Assembly: GCF_003144195.1 (NCBI RefSeq)
Contig: NW_020290051.1
Location: 1-64,000 of the forward strand
Length of the DNA stretch: 64,000 nucleotides
DNA from: Ceraceosorus guamensis
Taxonomy: Eukaryota; Basidiomycota; Exobasidiomycetes; Ceraceosorales; Ceraceosoraceae
Direction of reading: 5' to 3'
The translations under genes were made by a program, and so were the position numbers. The notes beneath the pieces are model-generated. The model was not told the DNA's origin. It saw only the letters and a program-made list of their open reading frames with translations, and did no database searches. How positions within the stretch are numbered: the stretch's first letter is position 1; every line of letters starts with the position of its first letter. This document shows positions 34,919-47,468 of this stretch, in pieces.

Positions 34919-37900
34919 ATGGTGACATCCAACCCATCCGATGAAGTCAAGATGACAGAGCCTGTTTCCGCTGGAAGCTCTCCCTCTGCTGCGGTGTTTC
35001 GCTTCTTGGAGCCGGGTCAGCCAGATGCTATAGACTCTCTCTCCCCGGTCGAAGCTTCTGATGAACCCCGCTCGTCACCCGTTCAGCCGCAAGAGCAACA
35101 CCATCGAGCTCCAGCACCAGCTGATGCGGATGACATCGCCCTCTCTGCGCAAGTCGTACTCACCGCGCTCGAAGCTGCCAAGAATACGGAAAAAGAGTCG
35201 CAGGCTTCGCTCGGAGAGCTAGGAGGTGTGGCGCATACAATCGCCGGGGCGGATGTGATGCCTGGTGGGACGGATGACAAGCAAGGCGGACGAGTAGGCG
35301 AGAGGGACATGAAGGGCATAGAGGGAACAAGCAGGGAAGAGCGTCTGCTCATTCCCTCGCTCATACCTTGCGACGCTACTGCTGCTGCTCCTCAGGCCGA
35401 GGCAGGGTCCAAGCAAGCCATCTACCTCCCCTCGGACGATCTGCAGCTCTACCTCACATTCCACTGTCGGCCTCTTTGGAGGAGGTTGATGTGGTACGCC
35501 ATGGTGCTCCTCACTGCAGGTATCGCTTGGATCGTCGCCTTTTACGCTCCTCGGCTTTGGCTCAAAATCAATTGCTCGCCTACTCTACTGGTCGGCGAGG
35601 AGCAGCAGGCGCGAGCTCGGCAGAATGGCCAAGTATGGGTGGCCGTCAAGGTGAGTGTATGCTCGGAAATTGAGTGGAAACTTTGTCTGTGCATCGGTGT
35701 TCCACTACTCATGCGTGCATTGCCCTATTCGCAGACTGCACACGAGCCTTTGGCCCTGGTCCGCCTCAAGCAAAGGTCGCTCTCGGAGCCAGTCCTGCGC
35801 AAGCATGTGTTCACCGAATCTCTGCGCTTGCCGCCTTCAGACGTGATCGCTCACATTTCCGGACTTGCTCGGCCTCGGGCAGACACCGGCTCAACTTCAG
35901 AGCCAAGGTCGACACTCTCGTCTCTTTCTCTCCTATCTTATCGATCCGTGACCCTTCTTCTCACACCAGTTGGTTTTGTGCCGCTAGGCGATTGGAGAGA
36001 CTCGAATTGGACAAGCAGACAAGCCTTTTTTGCCGGCCTCGCCAGCAGCGACGGACAGCCGGGTTCCTGGAGGAGGACAATGTTTGGACTAAACGAAATC
36101 ATCGTGGAAACGAAGAGCTGGGGAAGGCTGACTGTGGATGAAGCGCTTCATCCATTCTACATCTTCTCGCTGTGCTCCATAGCCCTTTGGTACGTCTGAC
36201 TCCCCCTATCGTCTCATTCAGTCCCAAGGCTCACGCTCTACCGCCGCTTCAGGTCCTATGACGAGTACCAATGGTATGCGCTGGTAATCGGTGTCATCAG
36301 CATTGCCGGTATCGCTGCGAGCGTCATCACGGCCAAAAGAGCCCTGCAGCGACTCCAACAAATGAGTCGGTTCGAATGCGACGTCAGGGTTCTTAGGCCA
36401 ACAAGCCCTGACAGCGACGACAAGGGCGAAGGTCACGCTCAATGGCACATCATCAGGAGCACCGAGCTGCTCCCCGGAGATGTGATTGATGTGGCTTCTA
36501 CTGAGGCCAAGCTGGACATGTTGCCTTGCGACTGTGTGCTGCTGGAGTCCGAAGCCATCTCGAGCGAAGCGATGCTCACCGTGAGTCACTGTAAAGCCAA
36601 TGATTGAGCTTGAGTCCAGCTCATCGTCTTCGTTCACTTTTTGGTGATCTTCAGGGAGAAGCCGTACCAGTAGCAAAGTCGGCCTGTCCCACTTCACTGC
36701 TCCTCTCCGTCTTGTCTAGCGGTCAGCCCTTCTCGAAGCTAGACAAGCATTTGCTCTACGGCGGCACGCAGATCGTTCGTTCGCGTCCAGGACCCTCCAG
36801 CGATCGATCTGCCAAAGCTCTGGTCATACAGACCGGCTTCGAAACCATCAAAGGCTCCCTCGTCAGGCAGATGTTATTTCCTAAACCGCTTAAACATCAC
36901 TTCTACGCCGACGCCTTCAAGTTTATCGGTATCTTGGCGCTGATCGCTTTCTGCGGCTTCATCGTGAGTCAGCAAAGCGTCCCGAAGTGTTCAAGTGCAA
37001 AGTTTTGATTTGAAGGGACGCTCTCCCGCAGGGATCCCTTGTCTACTTCATCACCATTGGGGTGGACAGAGTCGAAATCGCTTTGCGTGCGCTGGACCTC
37101 TTCACCATCTGTGTGCCACCCGCTCTTCCGGCAGCAATGAGCGTCTGCACCAGTCTGGCGATCGCACGGCTCAGAGGAGCCGGGATCTTCGTCACCTCTC
37201 CCGCCCGGATCAACGTAGCTGGAAAGACCTCTTGCGTCGTTTTTGACAAGACGGGTACACTGACAGAGGCTCACCTGGATGTGCTGGGAGTCAGAAATGC
37301 TTGTCGCGCCACATCAGCCACGACATTAGAGCTCAGCGACCTTTTGAGGACGCGTGCGGAGCTCGAAGAGGACACGAAACAGTCGCGGGAGCAGGTATCG
37401 CTCGCTGAGGCTCTTGCTACTGCACACGACCTCAACATGCTCGACGGCAAGACGATAGGAGAGCCGCTCGAGCAGTCCATGTTCGCATGGACGGGTGCCA
37501 CGCTGGATGACGAGGCGGCCCCTGTGGAGCTGCAATCCGGACCTGGTGACGTCGGCCAGACTAAGACTACACACGCGCTCACGAGCGACGGTACCGTCGC
37601 CAAGGTTCCTATTGTGCGCTGCGTCCAATCGCACGGTGGTGGCCTGCGTGCCGTGGTGCGCAAGTATGCGTTCGAGTCTGGTTTGCGCCGGATGTCTGTG
37701 ATCGTCAAAAGCCAGTCGGAGGTAGGCGCTAGGATCTTTACCAAGGGAGCTCCAGAAGCTATCAGACCTCTCTGCAGGGCAGAATCTCTACCACGCGACT
37801 ACGAAGCCGTCTTGGATGAGTACACTCACAAGGGCTTCAGAGTGCTCGCACTCGCTGGCAAGAGCGTGACCCAGCTGAGCTGGCACCACGCTCAGTCGCT

Positions 37901-39611
37901 GGTTCGGTTAGTCCCCCCTCGTCAGACTTTGCCGTAGCATATTCACCACACTGACGACCTCTCTCGAATCTTGATCTGCTTCAGATCACAAGCCGAATCT
38001 CAGCTCACTTTTCTCGGTCTCCTCGTCTTTGAGAACCCCCTGAAAGAGGGCACCAAATCCGCCCTCGCTAGATTACATGCCGCCGGTCTGCCCACGAAGA
38101 TGTGCACGGGCGATGGACTTCTGACTGCGATCGCCGTCGCGCGCGACGCCGAGATGGTCAAACCAGAAGCGCCCGTCTTTGCTGCTCGTCTCACGGAAAG
38201 TGGCAAGGATTCGAAGCGGCGCGAGTTGCAAGGGCAGCATGACACAGACGTCAAGAAGTTCAGCGACAACGCAGCTGATGTTGAATGGTACGACGTCAAC
38301 GGCCAGCACGGCATGCTCGACAGCTATAGCCTACGACCCTTGGACAACCAGCTTCGTCTGCTGGATGTGGGCCTCGCCCTCACAGGAGACACCTTCACAA
38401 CCCTCCTCCAGCACGCAGCTCGAGAGACTCTGGAGCGCGTCCTGGTACGAGCTCAAATATTCGCTCGCTTCAGTCCGGAGCAAAAGCAAGAGCTGGTGGA
38501 GCGTCTACAGGGTCTACAATACACCGTCAGCTTCGTTGGAGATGGTGCAAACGACGTTGGAGCTCTCAAAGCTGCTGACGTGGGTCTGAGCTTGTCTGAA
38601 GCGGAAGCGAGCGTTGCTGCTCCTTTCACTTCCAAAGATGCGGACATCGGATGCATAGATCACCTCATCCGAGAAGGCAGAAACAGCTTGTGCACCTCTC
38701 TCAATCTCTTCTCTTGGATGCTCATTTACTCGCTCGCTGAGTTCTGGAGCGTCACACTTCTCTATACGGTCGCGACCAGCTTTGACAATGCAGAGTATCT
38801 GTGAGTACCACGCTTTGCGCGCGCTCAATGCCATGGCTCATTTGCCACTTCGTCTCGTCTGGTCCCCTCGCACAGGTACATCGACGTGCTCATCGTCCTT
38901 CCGATAGCTATCGGCATGGCCAACAATCGTCCGGCACCACAACTTTCCCGCAAGCGTCCTCCCTCTCGTCTAATGTCGCGTCGAGTGGTGTTGTCGCTCT
39001 TGTCTCAGATGGTGCTGCTTATCTTGGCCCAAGCCACCGTCTACTTGCTTCTACATCGTCAGCATGACTTTTACGAGGCGCCAATATTGGACCCTGAAAA
39101 CCTAGAGCTCTCCGACCAAGATAACACGATTCTGTTCAAGACGTCCACGTTCACTTACATCATCGCTGCAATCATCTACTCTTGGGGTCCGCCGCACAGA
39201 CAGCACGTGTGGAAGAATTGGTTTCTCAGCCTGGCCATCGTCACCATCACAGCTTTCAACTTTGCCTTCCTCTTCATCAACTCCGACGGTCCCTTTTTCA
39301 GTCTCTTTGCCTTCCACTCGGTCCCGCTGCGCTTCTTGTTCGTCGTCATGGGAGTTGTGCTCATTCAGGGTCTGCTCGCATTTGCCGTCGAGATATTGCT
39401 TATCGATAGGGCAGCTGCAGCTCTGCAGCCACTTGTGGAATCTTTCAGACGATGGAAATTGTCCAACAGGAGAGCAAAAGAGCAGCAAAGACGACGCAAA
39501 GACGACCCTTCGCAGCCCGCGTCTGATGGAGGCGAGCAAGACGCCTATGACGTTGACGTCGACGCCAGAAAGGCCCATAGACGTATCATGGCATCGATCG
39601 CAGCGGAGTAG
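34919..39611 (+). CDS. YPK9: P5B-type ATPase, YPK9/ATP13A2-like
   Basis: Endolysosomal/vacuolar P-type ATPase; ATP13A2 exports polyamines. Seven exons: 34919-35650, 35735-36189, 36253-36580, 36655-36963, 37032-37906, 37985-38800 and 38876-39611 (1416 aa). PPALP in the fourth membrane helix (residues ~637-641) is the P5B signature (P5A has PPELP). The phosphorylated Asp is D680 in DKTGTLTE. KGAPEAI marks the nucleotide domain, and GDGANDVGALKAADVG (from ~1085) with SEAEASVAAPFTS the P-domain. The cytosolic N-terminus (about 180 aa) is disordered. Two motifs deviate: the actuator TGES reads TGEA (505-508, Glu kept, split over an exon junction), and the hinge TGDN reads TGDG (about 941). The VDEALHPFYIFSLCSIALW block fits the P5B N-terminal half. 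Introns are 62-84 bp; donors include GTACGT and GTTAGT. Confidence 0.92.
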
Positions 39612-42600
39612 CACACGGAAAACCTTGCATTCTTATCGATCCTGACGCATCACTGTACTTGTACCAGAGCTTCCCGCAGCATTGTCTTTTCACAATGTTG
39701 CAATACATGCAGCAAGCAATAAGCAGAGCCACCGACGTTGAATCTAGTCTGCTTCTGCTTTTCTCCGACGAAGCTTTGCGACCATGCACAGAGAAAGACC
39801 CGAAGACCACGGCCATCGGGCACTCGGAGCACATATGCTATCGCGATTGACCAATATCAGCATGGCTAGGAGGCCGCGCGTGCAATTCTCGAGTGCCAAC
39901 TTCTCGTGCATGTCTCTGCGACCAGATTCGAGATTGTGTGATATTTCGTGATCGTGAGCGCTCAGACGATAAGCACGGTCCATGTGAGCTCTCTGCACCC
40001 GGCTGGGCCGGGCTCGTTGTACAGTAGGCGACGCCTCTTCGTCTTAGCGTCATCTTGAATGCATGCATGACACTAAGCACCAGCCGCCCTTGCCGCGCGC
40101 CACGCAATTTCGGTTTTCTTGCCCGAGGCTCTAGATACTTGTATGCTTGTATACGGTAGCAGGCAAGTGGCTTTGGTTGCCGAAAGGCGAGGGGCCATGC
40201 ATGACCTAGCTACTGGTGGTTCACACCGCTGGCGGAGGACCGCGGTGTTGATCTTTGTTGCATTAAATTGCTTATCGTGGCCATCCGCATCCACCGCGCA
40301 TGCTCCATGGTGGCGCGAATGGATGTGCTTTCATGTTCAAGTCACCCAGCTTCAATACAGAGTCTGAGTATTTTGAGTTTGAAAATGGACGAGTTGCAGC
40401 CAGCAGCTAGCTTAGACGCCGAAGCATCATCAGCCCTCAGGCATATCTTTGATGTGCTATTTCGAGATGCCATTCGTGGCTCAAACTGCTGATGCCACGA
40501 CGGTAACCCGAGCATGTCATTGACTTTGATTGTTATTGTTGAGTTCTCTGGCTGTAGGCCGCATGGTTTCGATCGTCCGGCCTTGTGCATGTCCATGTCT
40601 TGATGCAGAGCGGTGCGTCCGTCCGTCCGTCTCGATCGACCCATGGGGAGCACGCCATCACGACATACGGCCTGATGATCAGAGCTCAATCTAAGCTGAA
40701 GGCTGGCGCGTGTTCTTTGATTGCCTGCTCGCAGCGGGTCGCACGTTCTCAATCATCGCGAGTCAATCACAATCACGAATCTTGAATGGAGGTATGGCGC
40801 GACTCTTGACCTGGCCCTGACCTGATCTGACACAGATGGCAAAATTTGCAGCAGAAGCAAATGTGTGCAGCTAATCTATCTGTGTGCGCGTCGTCGCCGC
40901 GTGCTTTTGCCAGGTTGTGATCAATCAGTCTGAGAGCCGTGAGTCCGGGCGCGACTCATCACACACGCGCATACAACATGTTGGCGTCGTTGGAGCCGAA
41001 GGGCTATAGTCAAAGACGAATCCAAGACTAATCATCAATGTCACTCAACTCAGACACATATATTGATTGCTGTCGTGAGTTTGCAGCGGTTGATGAGTTG
41101 ATCACGCGGCGCGTCTGCGTATTCTGCGTATGTTGCTATCGATGCCTCGGTGCTCGCTCGGCAAAGCATATTTCTTGATTTGCGCCCCTGAGCGCACGAT
41201 CAGGGTTGAAACTTAGTATGGACTCGAGATTTGGGAGTGCAGACTGGTTGAGACTCTCCATGGACTTTGATCGAGCATCCATGTGGTTTGAATTACTCAA
41301 AGGTAGCCTTATCGAGGGTCCACCTGGATGAAGCGATGCGCAGCTAAAGGCAACGTTCTCATGGTGGCTTGGAAATTTGTCCAAGTCACCGAAGATGCCA
41401 AGCGAGCCAGCCACTGTCCCAGGCATGAGTGTCATCATTGAGGCTGCTTTCGTCAGCGAGAGCACGCGATGATCGTATTTCGAGCTGGTGACTCGCAGAG
41501 CAGCCTGGACATCGTGTCCCGTGACCGAATCGTGAGTGGTGCGGTCGGAGGGATGGGTCCGTCGCTTTAATGTTGACAGCTAGGGTACCACGCATCTGTA
41601 CCCGAAGGCTGAGTCGGGATCTGACGCAAATGTGAAAGGCCCGTGCAGTTTTGCGAAGCGCGACACGGCTATAGACATGCATGCAAGAAAGAGGGATGCA
41701 ACGCAGAGCGGGCGAGCTCGGACAATTGTTGCTGCAGCAAGCATGCACGCGAAAATTCTTCCAAAAAAAACTCAAGGATGCAAAAGTCCGTCTTGCTGGT
41801 TACGGCGCAGTCGATATTCATAAGCTCAGGCTCTGGGCAGCAACGCGCGACCAGAGGCGAGGCGCGTATTGCCCCGCAGCTGCGTAGTCACGCGCATATA
41901 CGGACGTGTGTACATATGGCCGCGCTCCAGCAGCAGCCAAGTCAAGGACGGATCCGCGGAGGTCGGAGGTATTGTTTGGTGCCGCGCCGCGCTCTGGCCA
42001 AGAGTCGTGTCTCATCCAAGAAGAGCTGAGACAGCCAAGCGTCTCGGTGTCCGGACAGCGTAGAAGAAAACCGAGACTTGTTTGTTCCACTGGAAAGGAG
42101 GTATCACTTTCTTACTCGGCTCCGTAAACTCATTGACCGACGTGCGACGTGACCCAAGCAGCTTCAATTGATCATGACCGCGGCGGCTGGACCATTCTGC
42201 TCTCGCTCTGGGACTGAGCGTGTTGTGGGTGCTAGTAGTACCACTTTGAGTTGTTGCTGTTCAACCTTCAATCTGCGCAGGGTGCCCATTTGGATGTTGC
42301 TTAGTTCCGTGCTGGTGAGAGATGGCTGTCGAGGCGCCCGGCGGATCGATGCACAAAGTGGTCCGTCTGCGCATGCGCATGCATGCACACCCCTGTAGCC
42401 TAGCTCTCCTCCACTCACGACTCAGGCGCGCCAGCCTTGCCGCGGGCTTTCAAAGCAGCTAGTTGACCAAAAAAAAGATGGCTTGCATCTGTGGTGCATG
42501 CAGGTCTTCTATTTGCACTCCGGCCAAAGCATCCGCTGGGCCTCGTCCATCTGCTGCTTCGGACGCTGAGACAGCATCAGTCGTCAGCTCCGACAAAGTC

Positions 42601-44422
42601 AGCTGCCGGAATCTCTTCTGTTTGTTGCCTGTCATCAGACAAGTTTGAAGCTCAGCGAAGCTCGGCCGCGCGCGCACACTGGCGGGCATTCAGCAGGTGG
42701 AGCAGAGCCGGGCTGGGAAGTTTTGGTCGCTTGGACTTTTTGCTGCTACGTGGAGAAAGTCTCACACCTCACTTGCCCAAAGGCCGAACTGACGCTTGGC
42801 TTTTGTGCATCCCAAAGGTCACAAACATATTCATTGCCTCGATCGATTGACTTGCCTGCGTCGCACAGCCGCAGGGTGTGCCAGAAGAATAGTCTTTGAA
42901 TTGCACGACACAGCGCACGCGCACTAGCGTGCTTTTTGAAATGCGAATTAACGCGTTTTTACGCGATCAGCAGCAGTTGGGTTTCTGCACACAAGCGCGC
43001 GAGGAGCCCCGGCGGAAGGAGCAGCAAGAGGCGAGTTGCCAATGCACGCCGTGGCCTCGTTGCTTGCTCTTCTCGATTTGCTGTTTGATTCATGGACAGG
43101 TAGCAATTAGCAGCGCTTACGGAAGCGCTATCATCGATGCCATACATACACCGCTCATGTTTGCCCAAGCAAGGGTGCTCTCACTGATTGAACAGGAGTC
43201 GAAAGACTTTCAACGCGCGAGCGCTTGGAAGCGCGATTGCGTGCAGGTAATTACTTCTTCCAAGGACTTGCCTGCATGAACATGCAGGAGACAGCGCTTG
43301 GGCTGTCTCATTACTGGAACAGCCGTGACATGATACTCCGCTCTCCTAAACGGCCCCGCTCGCACCACTTCTCGTGATTCACTGATTGTAGCAGAGGCCT
43401 TCGTCTATGCACGACTCTGTCCATGGATTGCTTGTGCAGAGACCAAGAGACAGAAGAACAGGTGAGACGCCAAGGTCTCTTCGCCAATGATACTCCTGAC
43501 CGATCTCTGCAGGTTGCTCGTGCGTACTCGCCTTGATTGCTGTGACGTAGCGATGTACGGCGCGGCGAGCGCAGGCATCGGCGGCCATCTGTAGCCGTCG
43601 CATGGTCGTCATGGTTTGAGACATCCATATCAACATCTGAACCCTATCCCCAAGCGCACTCTAGCTTCCCCCTTCCCCTCCCGCAGCGTCCAAGACGGCA
43701 CCGAGCTGCTCCAAAGTTCGAAAAGCTGCAAGCTTGTCTCGCAATCACGTTCTCTGCAACCCACGGTCATTTCCTTTTCGTCCCTTGTTGTGCCTATCTT
43801 TTGCTCATTCCCTCAAACTCCAGCACCCAATCTCTGCAGGCCACGGCAGATACACACATCCTCGCAATCTCGCGATTCACACATTGGCTCTTCAGCCTGC
43901 TCGTGCATACAGTCTGAGTGTCATCGACCGACCCTCCGACGCTGCACCAACACACTCTCTTTCGCCTCGGCCTCCGACACTTGTTCGACCGAGCCATCTG
44001 CTCGTCGATCAGGAAGGATCACACTCGCTCAAATTCTCCCTTTGGCCCTTCTGAGCCTTGGCACAATCGTGTGCCCGACACACACTCACTCACTTGCGCT
44101 TTTGAAACAGCCTCTTTCCAGGCCTTGTCTCAAACGACGAAGCCATCCCTCATTCCTTCCTCCACCAGCCTTCACCCTCCCCAACGGTCCTCACCCCCGG
44201 CCGTCGCACGGATCGACATCTTGACTGATTGATCGATCTCGCCCACAACCAAAGTCTTAAGCAGCTTGCTCGAAGACACTCCTCCCATCGTCTCCATCAT
44301 CATCCATTCCTCCTCGCCAGCTCATCCCCCTCGACTTTTCAACGAAGGGCTCTCTTCATCACGCCTTCACACAGCCCGACACAACTCTCCTACCTCATCT
44401 TACAGCTCGACTCTCCACCACG
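39612..44422. other. 4.8-kb gene-poor spacer before the secreted-protein block
   Basis: No protein family recognised in any frame, and no transposon ends or polymerase fragments seen. Open frames up to about 200 codons occur, but they lack family motifs and sit in skewed-composition DNA. From about 43,630 to 44,422 the plus strand is strongly C/T-rich, as in long fungal 5' leaders and promoters, and probably serves the secreted-protein gene starting at 44,423. ACGAATC-type words are sparser here (near 40,775, 42,413 and 43,373). Confidence 0.55.
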
Positions 44423-45374
44423 ATGCGCTTTTCCTCATACACGGCTCTGGCCGCCTGGGCATTGGTTGCCGCATATGCTTCCCTCCCGCAAGCCGCACAA
44501 GCGCATTTGCTCCCTGCCAACCAATTCGTGAGTGTGTAACGCGTCCCATGAGCGGAAGTCACGCAGTGAAGCTTACACGCAGCTTTTCGCGTGACAGGCA
44601 AACAACGACCGTCCGGATGCTGAGCTGCACGCTCATCGCAGGCTAGCGTCTGGTCGACGCGTCGACTCTCCTTTTGGCTCCGGTTGCGTGGGCACAACCA
44701 GCATCTGCGCGCTCTCTCACTCATCTGCAGACCGTTCGGAGCGCGCGACGTTGCGTCGCGAGATCCCCCCAACCCTCTGGCAAGTCGCTGAGGACATGGA
44801 GTGGGAACGCAGTCAACGTGAGGCCACTGCCGGTGTCCGTCTCGAGAAGTTCCTGGAGCGTCTGGGTGGAGAAGGCGAGACCCATCAGAAGAAGCTGACT
44901 TGGTCGCAAGAGGAGCTCATCAGACGCCAAAAACTTGATGAAAAGCGTATTCAGACGGAGCGCGCTGCGAACGAGAAGCTGCGCAAGCTCGAGCGCGAGG
45001 AAGAGGAGGCCGACCGTCTTCGCGAACTTGGATGGAAGCGTTTGCTGGTCGCTGCCAACGAACCGGCCAAACTCGCGGCTGATCGCGACATCATCAACCC
45101 CCGCCACGGTGGAAACAAGCGCAACAGCAGCCGCAAATTGACCCGTCAAGAACGTCTCGAGCTTGCTTCTTGGCACCACGAGCTGCGCGAACGCATGTCG
45201 CGTCAGTTCGAGACCGATGTCGAAGTTCAACCAGAATGGATTCGCAGCTTTGACGCCGACATGCTCAAGTACAATGGTGTCGACTTGCCGTCGCTGCTCA
45301 AGAAGCGGAGCGTGCCCATCGCTGAGCGTGCTCCGGCACAGAACATCGTCACCGCCTTCCGTCCTGATCGCTAA
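44423..45374 (+). CDS. Predicted secreted coiled-coil protein, unknown function
   Basis: I do not recognise this protein. Two exons: 44423-44527 and 44598-45374 (293 aa). Exon 1 encodes MRFSS, a hydrophobic stretch and a cleavable-looking AQA site, so it is essentially the signal peptide plus a few residues. The intron follows at phase 0, the same layout as the paralogue family next door, but no core motif is shared. After HRR and GRR dibasic sites (possible Kex2 processing) there are two cysteines (GCVGTTSIC). A long Glu/Lys/Arg-rich region (about residues 90-215) should form a coiled coil. The tail contains LLKKRS. The acceptor at 44597 is chosen because the nearer CAG puts a stop in frame. 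Secretion is inferred; an effector role is plausible given the neighbours but unproven. Confidence 0.72.
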
Positions 45375-45938
45375 ATGGATCACGGAGCGCACCCAGACAT
45401 TGTACCTGGCGCTCGACACCGCCCCAACGCTCCACACCTATCCCGGTCGCAACGCACTCGCATAGATGGCAGAAGTCCCGCTTCACGGTCGACTCCCCTG
45501 CTCACATTTCACCACGCCTCTCAACACTCGCTTTCTAACTTCGCAATAGGCGGACTTCCACCGCCAGTCACCCTGATCTCAATAGAAGCAAGCCATAGCC
45601 TGCAACGACCGACCCATCCGGTCCACATTTCGCAAAACCCACCATCCATTATTGTCTTCACCGTCGATAGACTGAATGGGTCACTTTCGCTCTTCTCTGC
45701 TAAGCGCCTTCGCAGGACGCTGAGCCCTATTCAACTTCTTTTCAAACCCCCTCTCCCCACTGTGTAAAAGTATCACCTTAGCCTTGATCTCAGGCACTGA
45801 CTGTCAGTCGCCACAACGCACGCCGCATATAGCGAGTCGAGCGCACAATTCAAGATCACATTACACCGTCAGCCCTCAGTCGGAGTGTGAGAACATTCTC
45901 GTGGATTGAATACGCTTTGCCGCACCTACCAGGGAGGC
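45375..45938. other. Convergent 3' flanks
   Basis: No gene seen between the stops of the secreted coiled-coil gene (plus) and the first paralogue (minus). Presumably two 3' UTRs. Confidence 0.6.
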
Positions 45939-46698
45939 TCAATCAAAGCTGTGATCAGTCTGCATATCTTTGAGTATTTCGTGCGCGTCACCTCTCGATG
46001 TCCGCGCATCAGGGCCCATCATGTGCACAGGATTATCTTCGATGTCGTACACGCCCTTCTTGATGTAGCGCGGCCTACCGTCTGGGTGGGGCTCGATCTC
46101 GAATTTGCCGACGACCTCTCCTCTGTGCACAGCGTCAAAGTGGTGCCAGTGAGGATCCGACTCCATCGTCTTGGGAGCCCCTGGCCCCGTGATCTGCGTG
46201 ATGCTGAAGTCGCGATTGATGCGCCAGACGCTCCCTGGGTGTGCCCAGAAGGCTTTGAGCCGTTTTCTTTCCGAGCTTCCTTGGGTCAAGCCTCCATGGT
46301 GAATGCCTGGCTTTTCACCTTGATTCGGGTGCATCTCCTTCGATCCGGGTGGAGGACCGTACATGCGGTTCCAGTACCCGTACGGATCGGCGTACTCGTC
46401 CAGATCCTTTGAGAGTTTGGGATAAGTGCCGGGCACGATCGTCACTCTGTCGGTCACGACTGGAGCGCGAACCGGCGCGGCTTCGAGCACGGCTGGGCGC
46501 GAGCAGCATAGACCCCTGAAAGCCTGTCCATTCGGGCAACATAGTAAGGAGCAGCGACTCGCAAGTGAGCATGGCGGTCAAGCAGTATGATTCGCCGTTC
46601 TCGGTGCTTCTACCCACCTCTCCAAGCGGAAGGCCAGCACCGTACTCGATGAACACAGAAAAAACAGCAGCAGTCATTGCTGCCCTGAAGACCTTCAT
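45939..46698 (-). CDS. Secreted LCC/KGVYDIE-family paralogue A
   Basis: Unknown function. Two exons: 46698-46618 and 46523-45939 (221 aa). Exon 1 is a signal peptide (MKVFRAAMTAAVFSVF, cleavage probably near GAG) ending LPLGE at phase 0. Exon 2 opens AFRGLCC. Shared core blocks are LDEYADP, KAFWAHPGSVW, FDAVHRGEVVGKFE, and IKKGVYDIEDNPVH. It is the shortest and most divergent of the three: it lacks the DG.LHQLEG block and ends soon after the core (MQTDHSFD). It is transcribed away from paralogue B across a shared 770-bp promoter region. The donor is GTGGGT. The family relationship is seen directly; secretion is inferred from the leader. A role as a host-targeted effector or a cell-wall protein is speculation. 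Confidence 0.78.
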
Positions 46699-47468
46699 TC
46701 TTTTCGGGGTTGAAGAGAGCGCGTTCGTGGTGTTGCAGCCGGCTGCGCACAAGCCTTGAGAGTGCGAAAGTGCTGTCGAGATGGGACTCCGGAAGGCATC
46801 TGCCGAGCAAGAGAAGAAGCAATTGACCAAGATCTGGCAGGCTGTCATCAACGATACTTTAAGGACCACTGTCAAGTTACTGCTTTGAGCTCACCTCTCG
46901 CAAAGATGTGGCAGCGGTGTGCGAGGCAGGCGATGTGCCACCGACCTCTGTTGTGAGCGGAGCGGAACGTCTTTACGTCTTACTGTTGATCGGATCCACA
47001 CAAGACGATATGTTTACGTGTCTGGGCTGCCGTCAAACACGCGAGAGAGCACAGAGGATACAATGGTGCTTATGTGGTATACATGCTCGTGTTGGGACGG
47101 TCACAGCATGTTTTTACCGGCACGCACCGTCGAGTATGAGCGCAAGTGATGGGGTCATCCTTTTGAGTACCCCAACTGTGCAAAGGCGGTGATTTGCTGA
47201 TTCACCAAGATAGTGAGTGCCGCTTGCCTTGGCTGCTCAGCATGAGGGATGTGAGATGGCCGTAGCGAGGCAGGTCCAGACTTCGCCCAGCTGAGGAACG
47301 TATGTTCCAGCTCACGTTCCAACAGGCAACAGAGCGCGATAAAAGGCAACGTGTATCGGAGCCGTCTCATGTCTCTGGTCTTTGCCTCTGAACCTCATTC
47401 GGATTGCTACATCGTCTTGGTTCATGATTGCACTTCAAGCCGCCGCCACCCGCTATAAAGACCCCTCA
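46699..47468. promoter_or_regulatory. Shared promoter region of divergent paralogues A and B
   Basis: 770 bp between two ATGs read in opposite directions, with no gene of its own. A TATAAA lies only 16 bp before the paralogue B ATG, too close to act as a normal TATA box for that start. Such a head-to-head layout would allow co-regulation. Confidence 0.45.

Noticed and set aside
42896-43279. 127-codon open frame with a hydrophobic stretch
   Set aside because: Starts without an ATG, and no family is recognised. The short hydrophobic part alone is not evidence of a gene.
43616-44224. 202-codon open frame on the plus strand
   Set aside because: Strongly C/T-rich composition, no domain, no clean start. 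Better explained as the pyrimidine-rich leader or promoter of the gene at 44,423.
47453-47458. TATAAA as the TATA box of paralogue B
   Set aside because: Only 16 bp before the ATG, so transcription would start inside the signal-peptide coding region.
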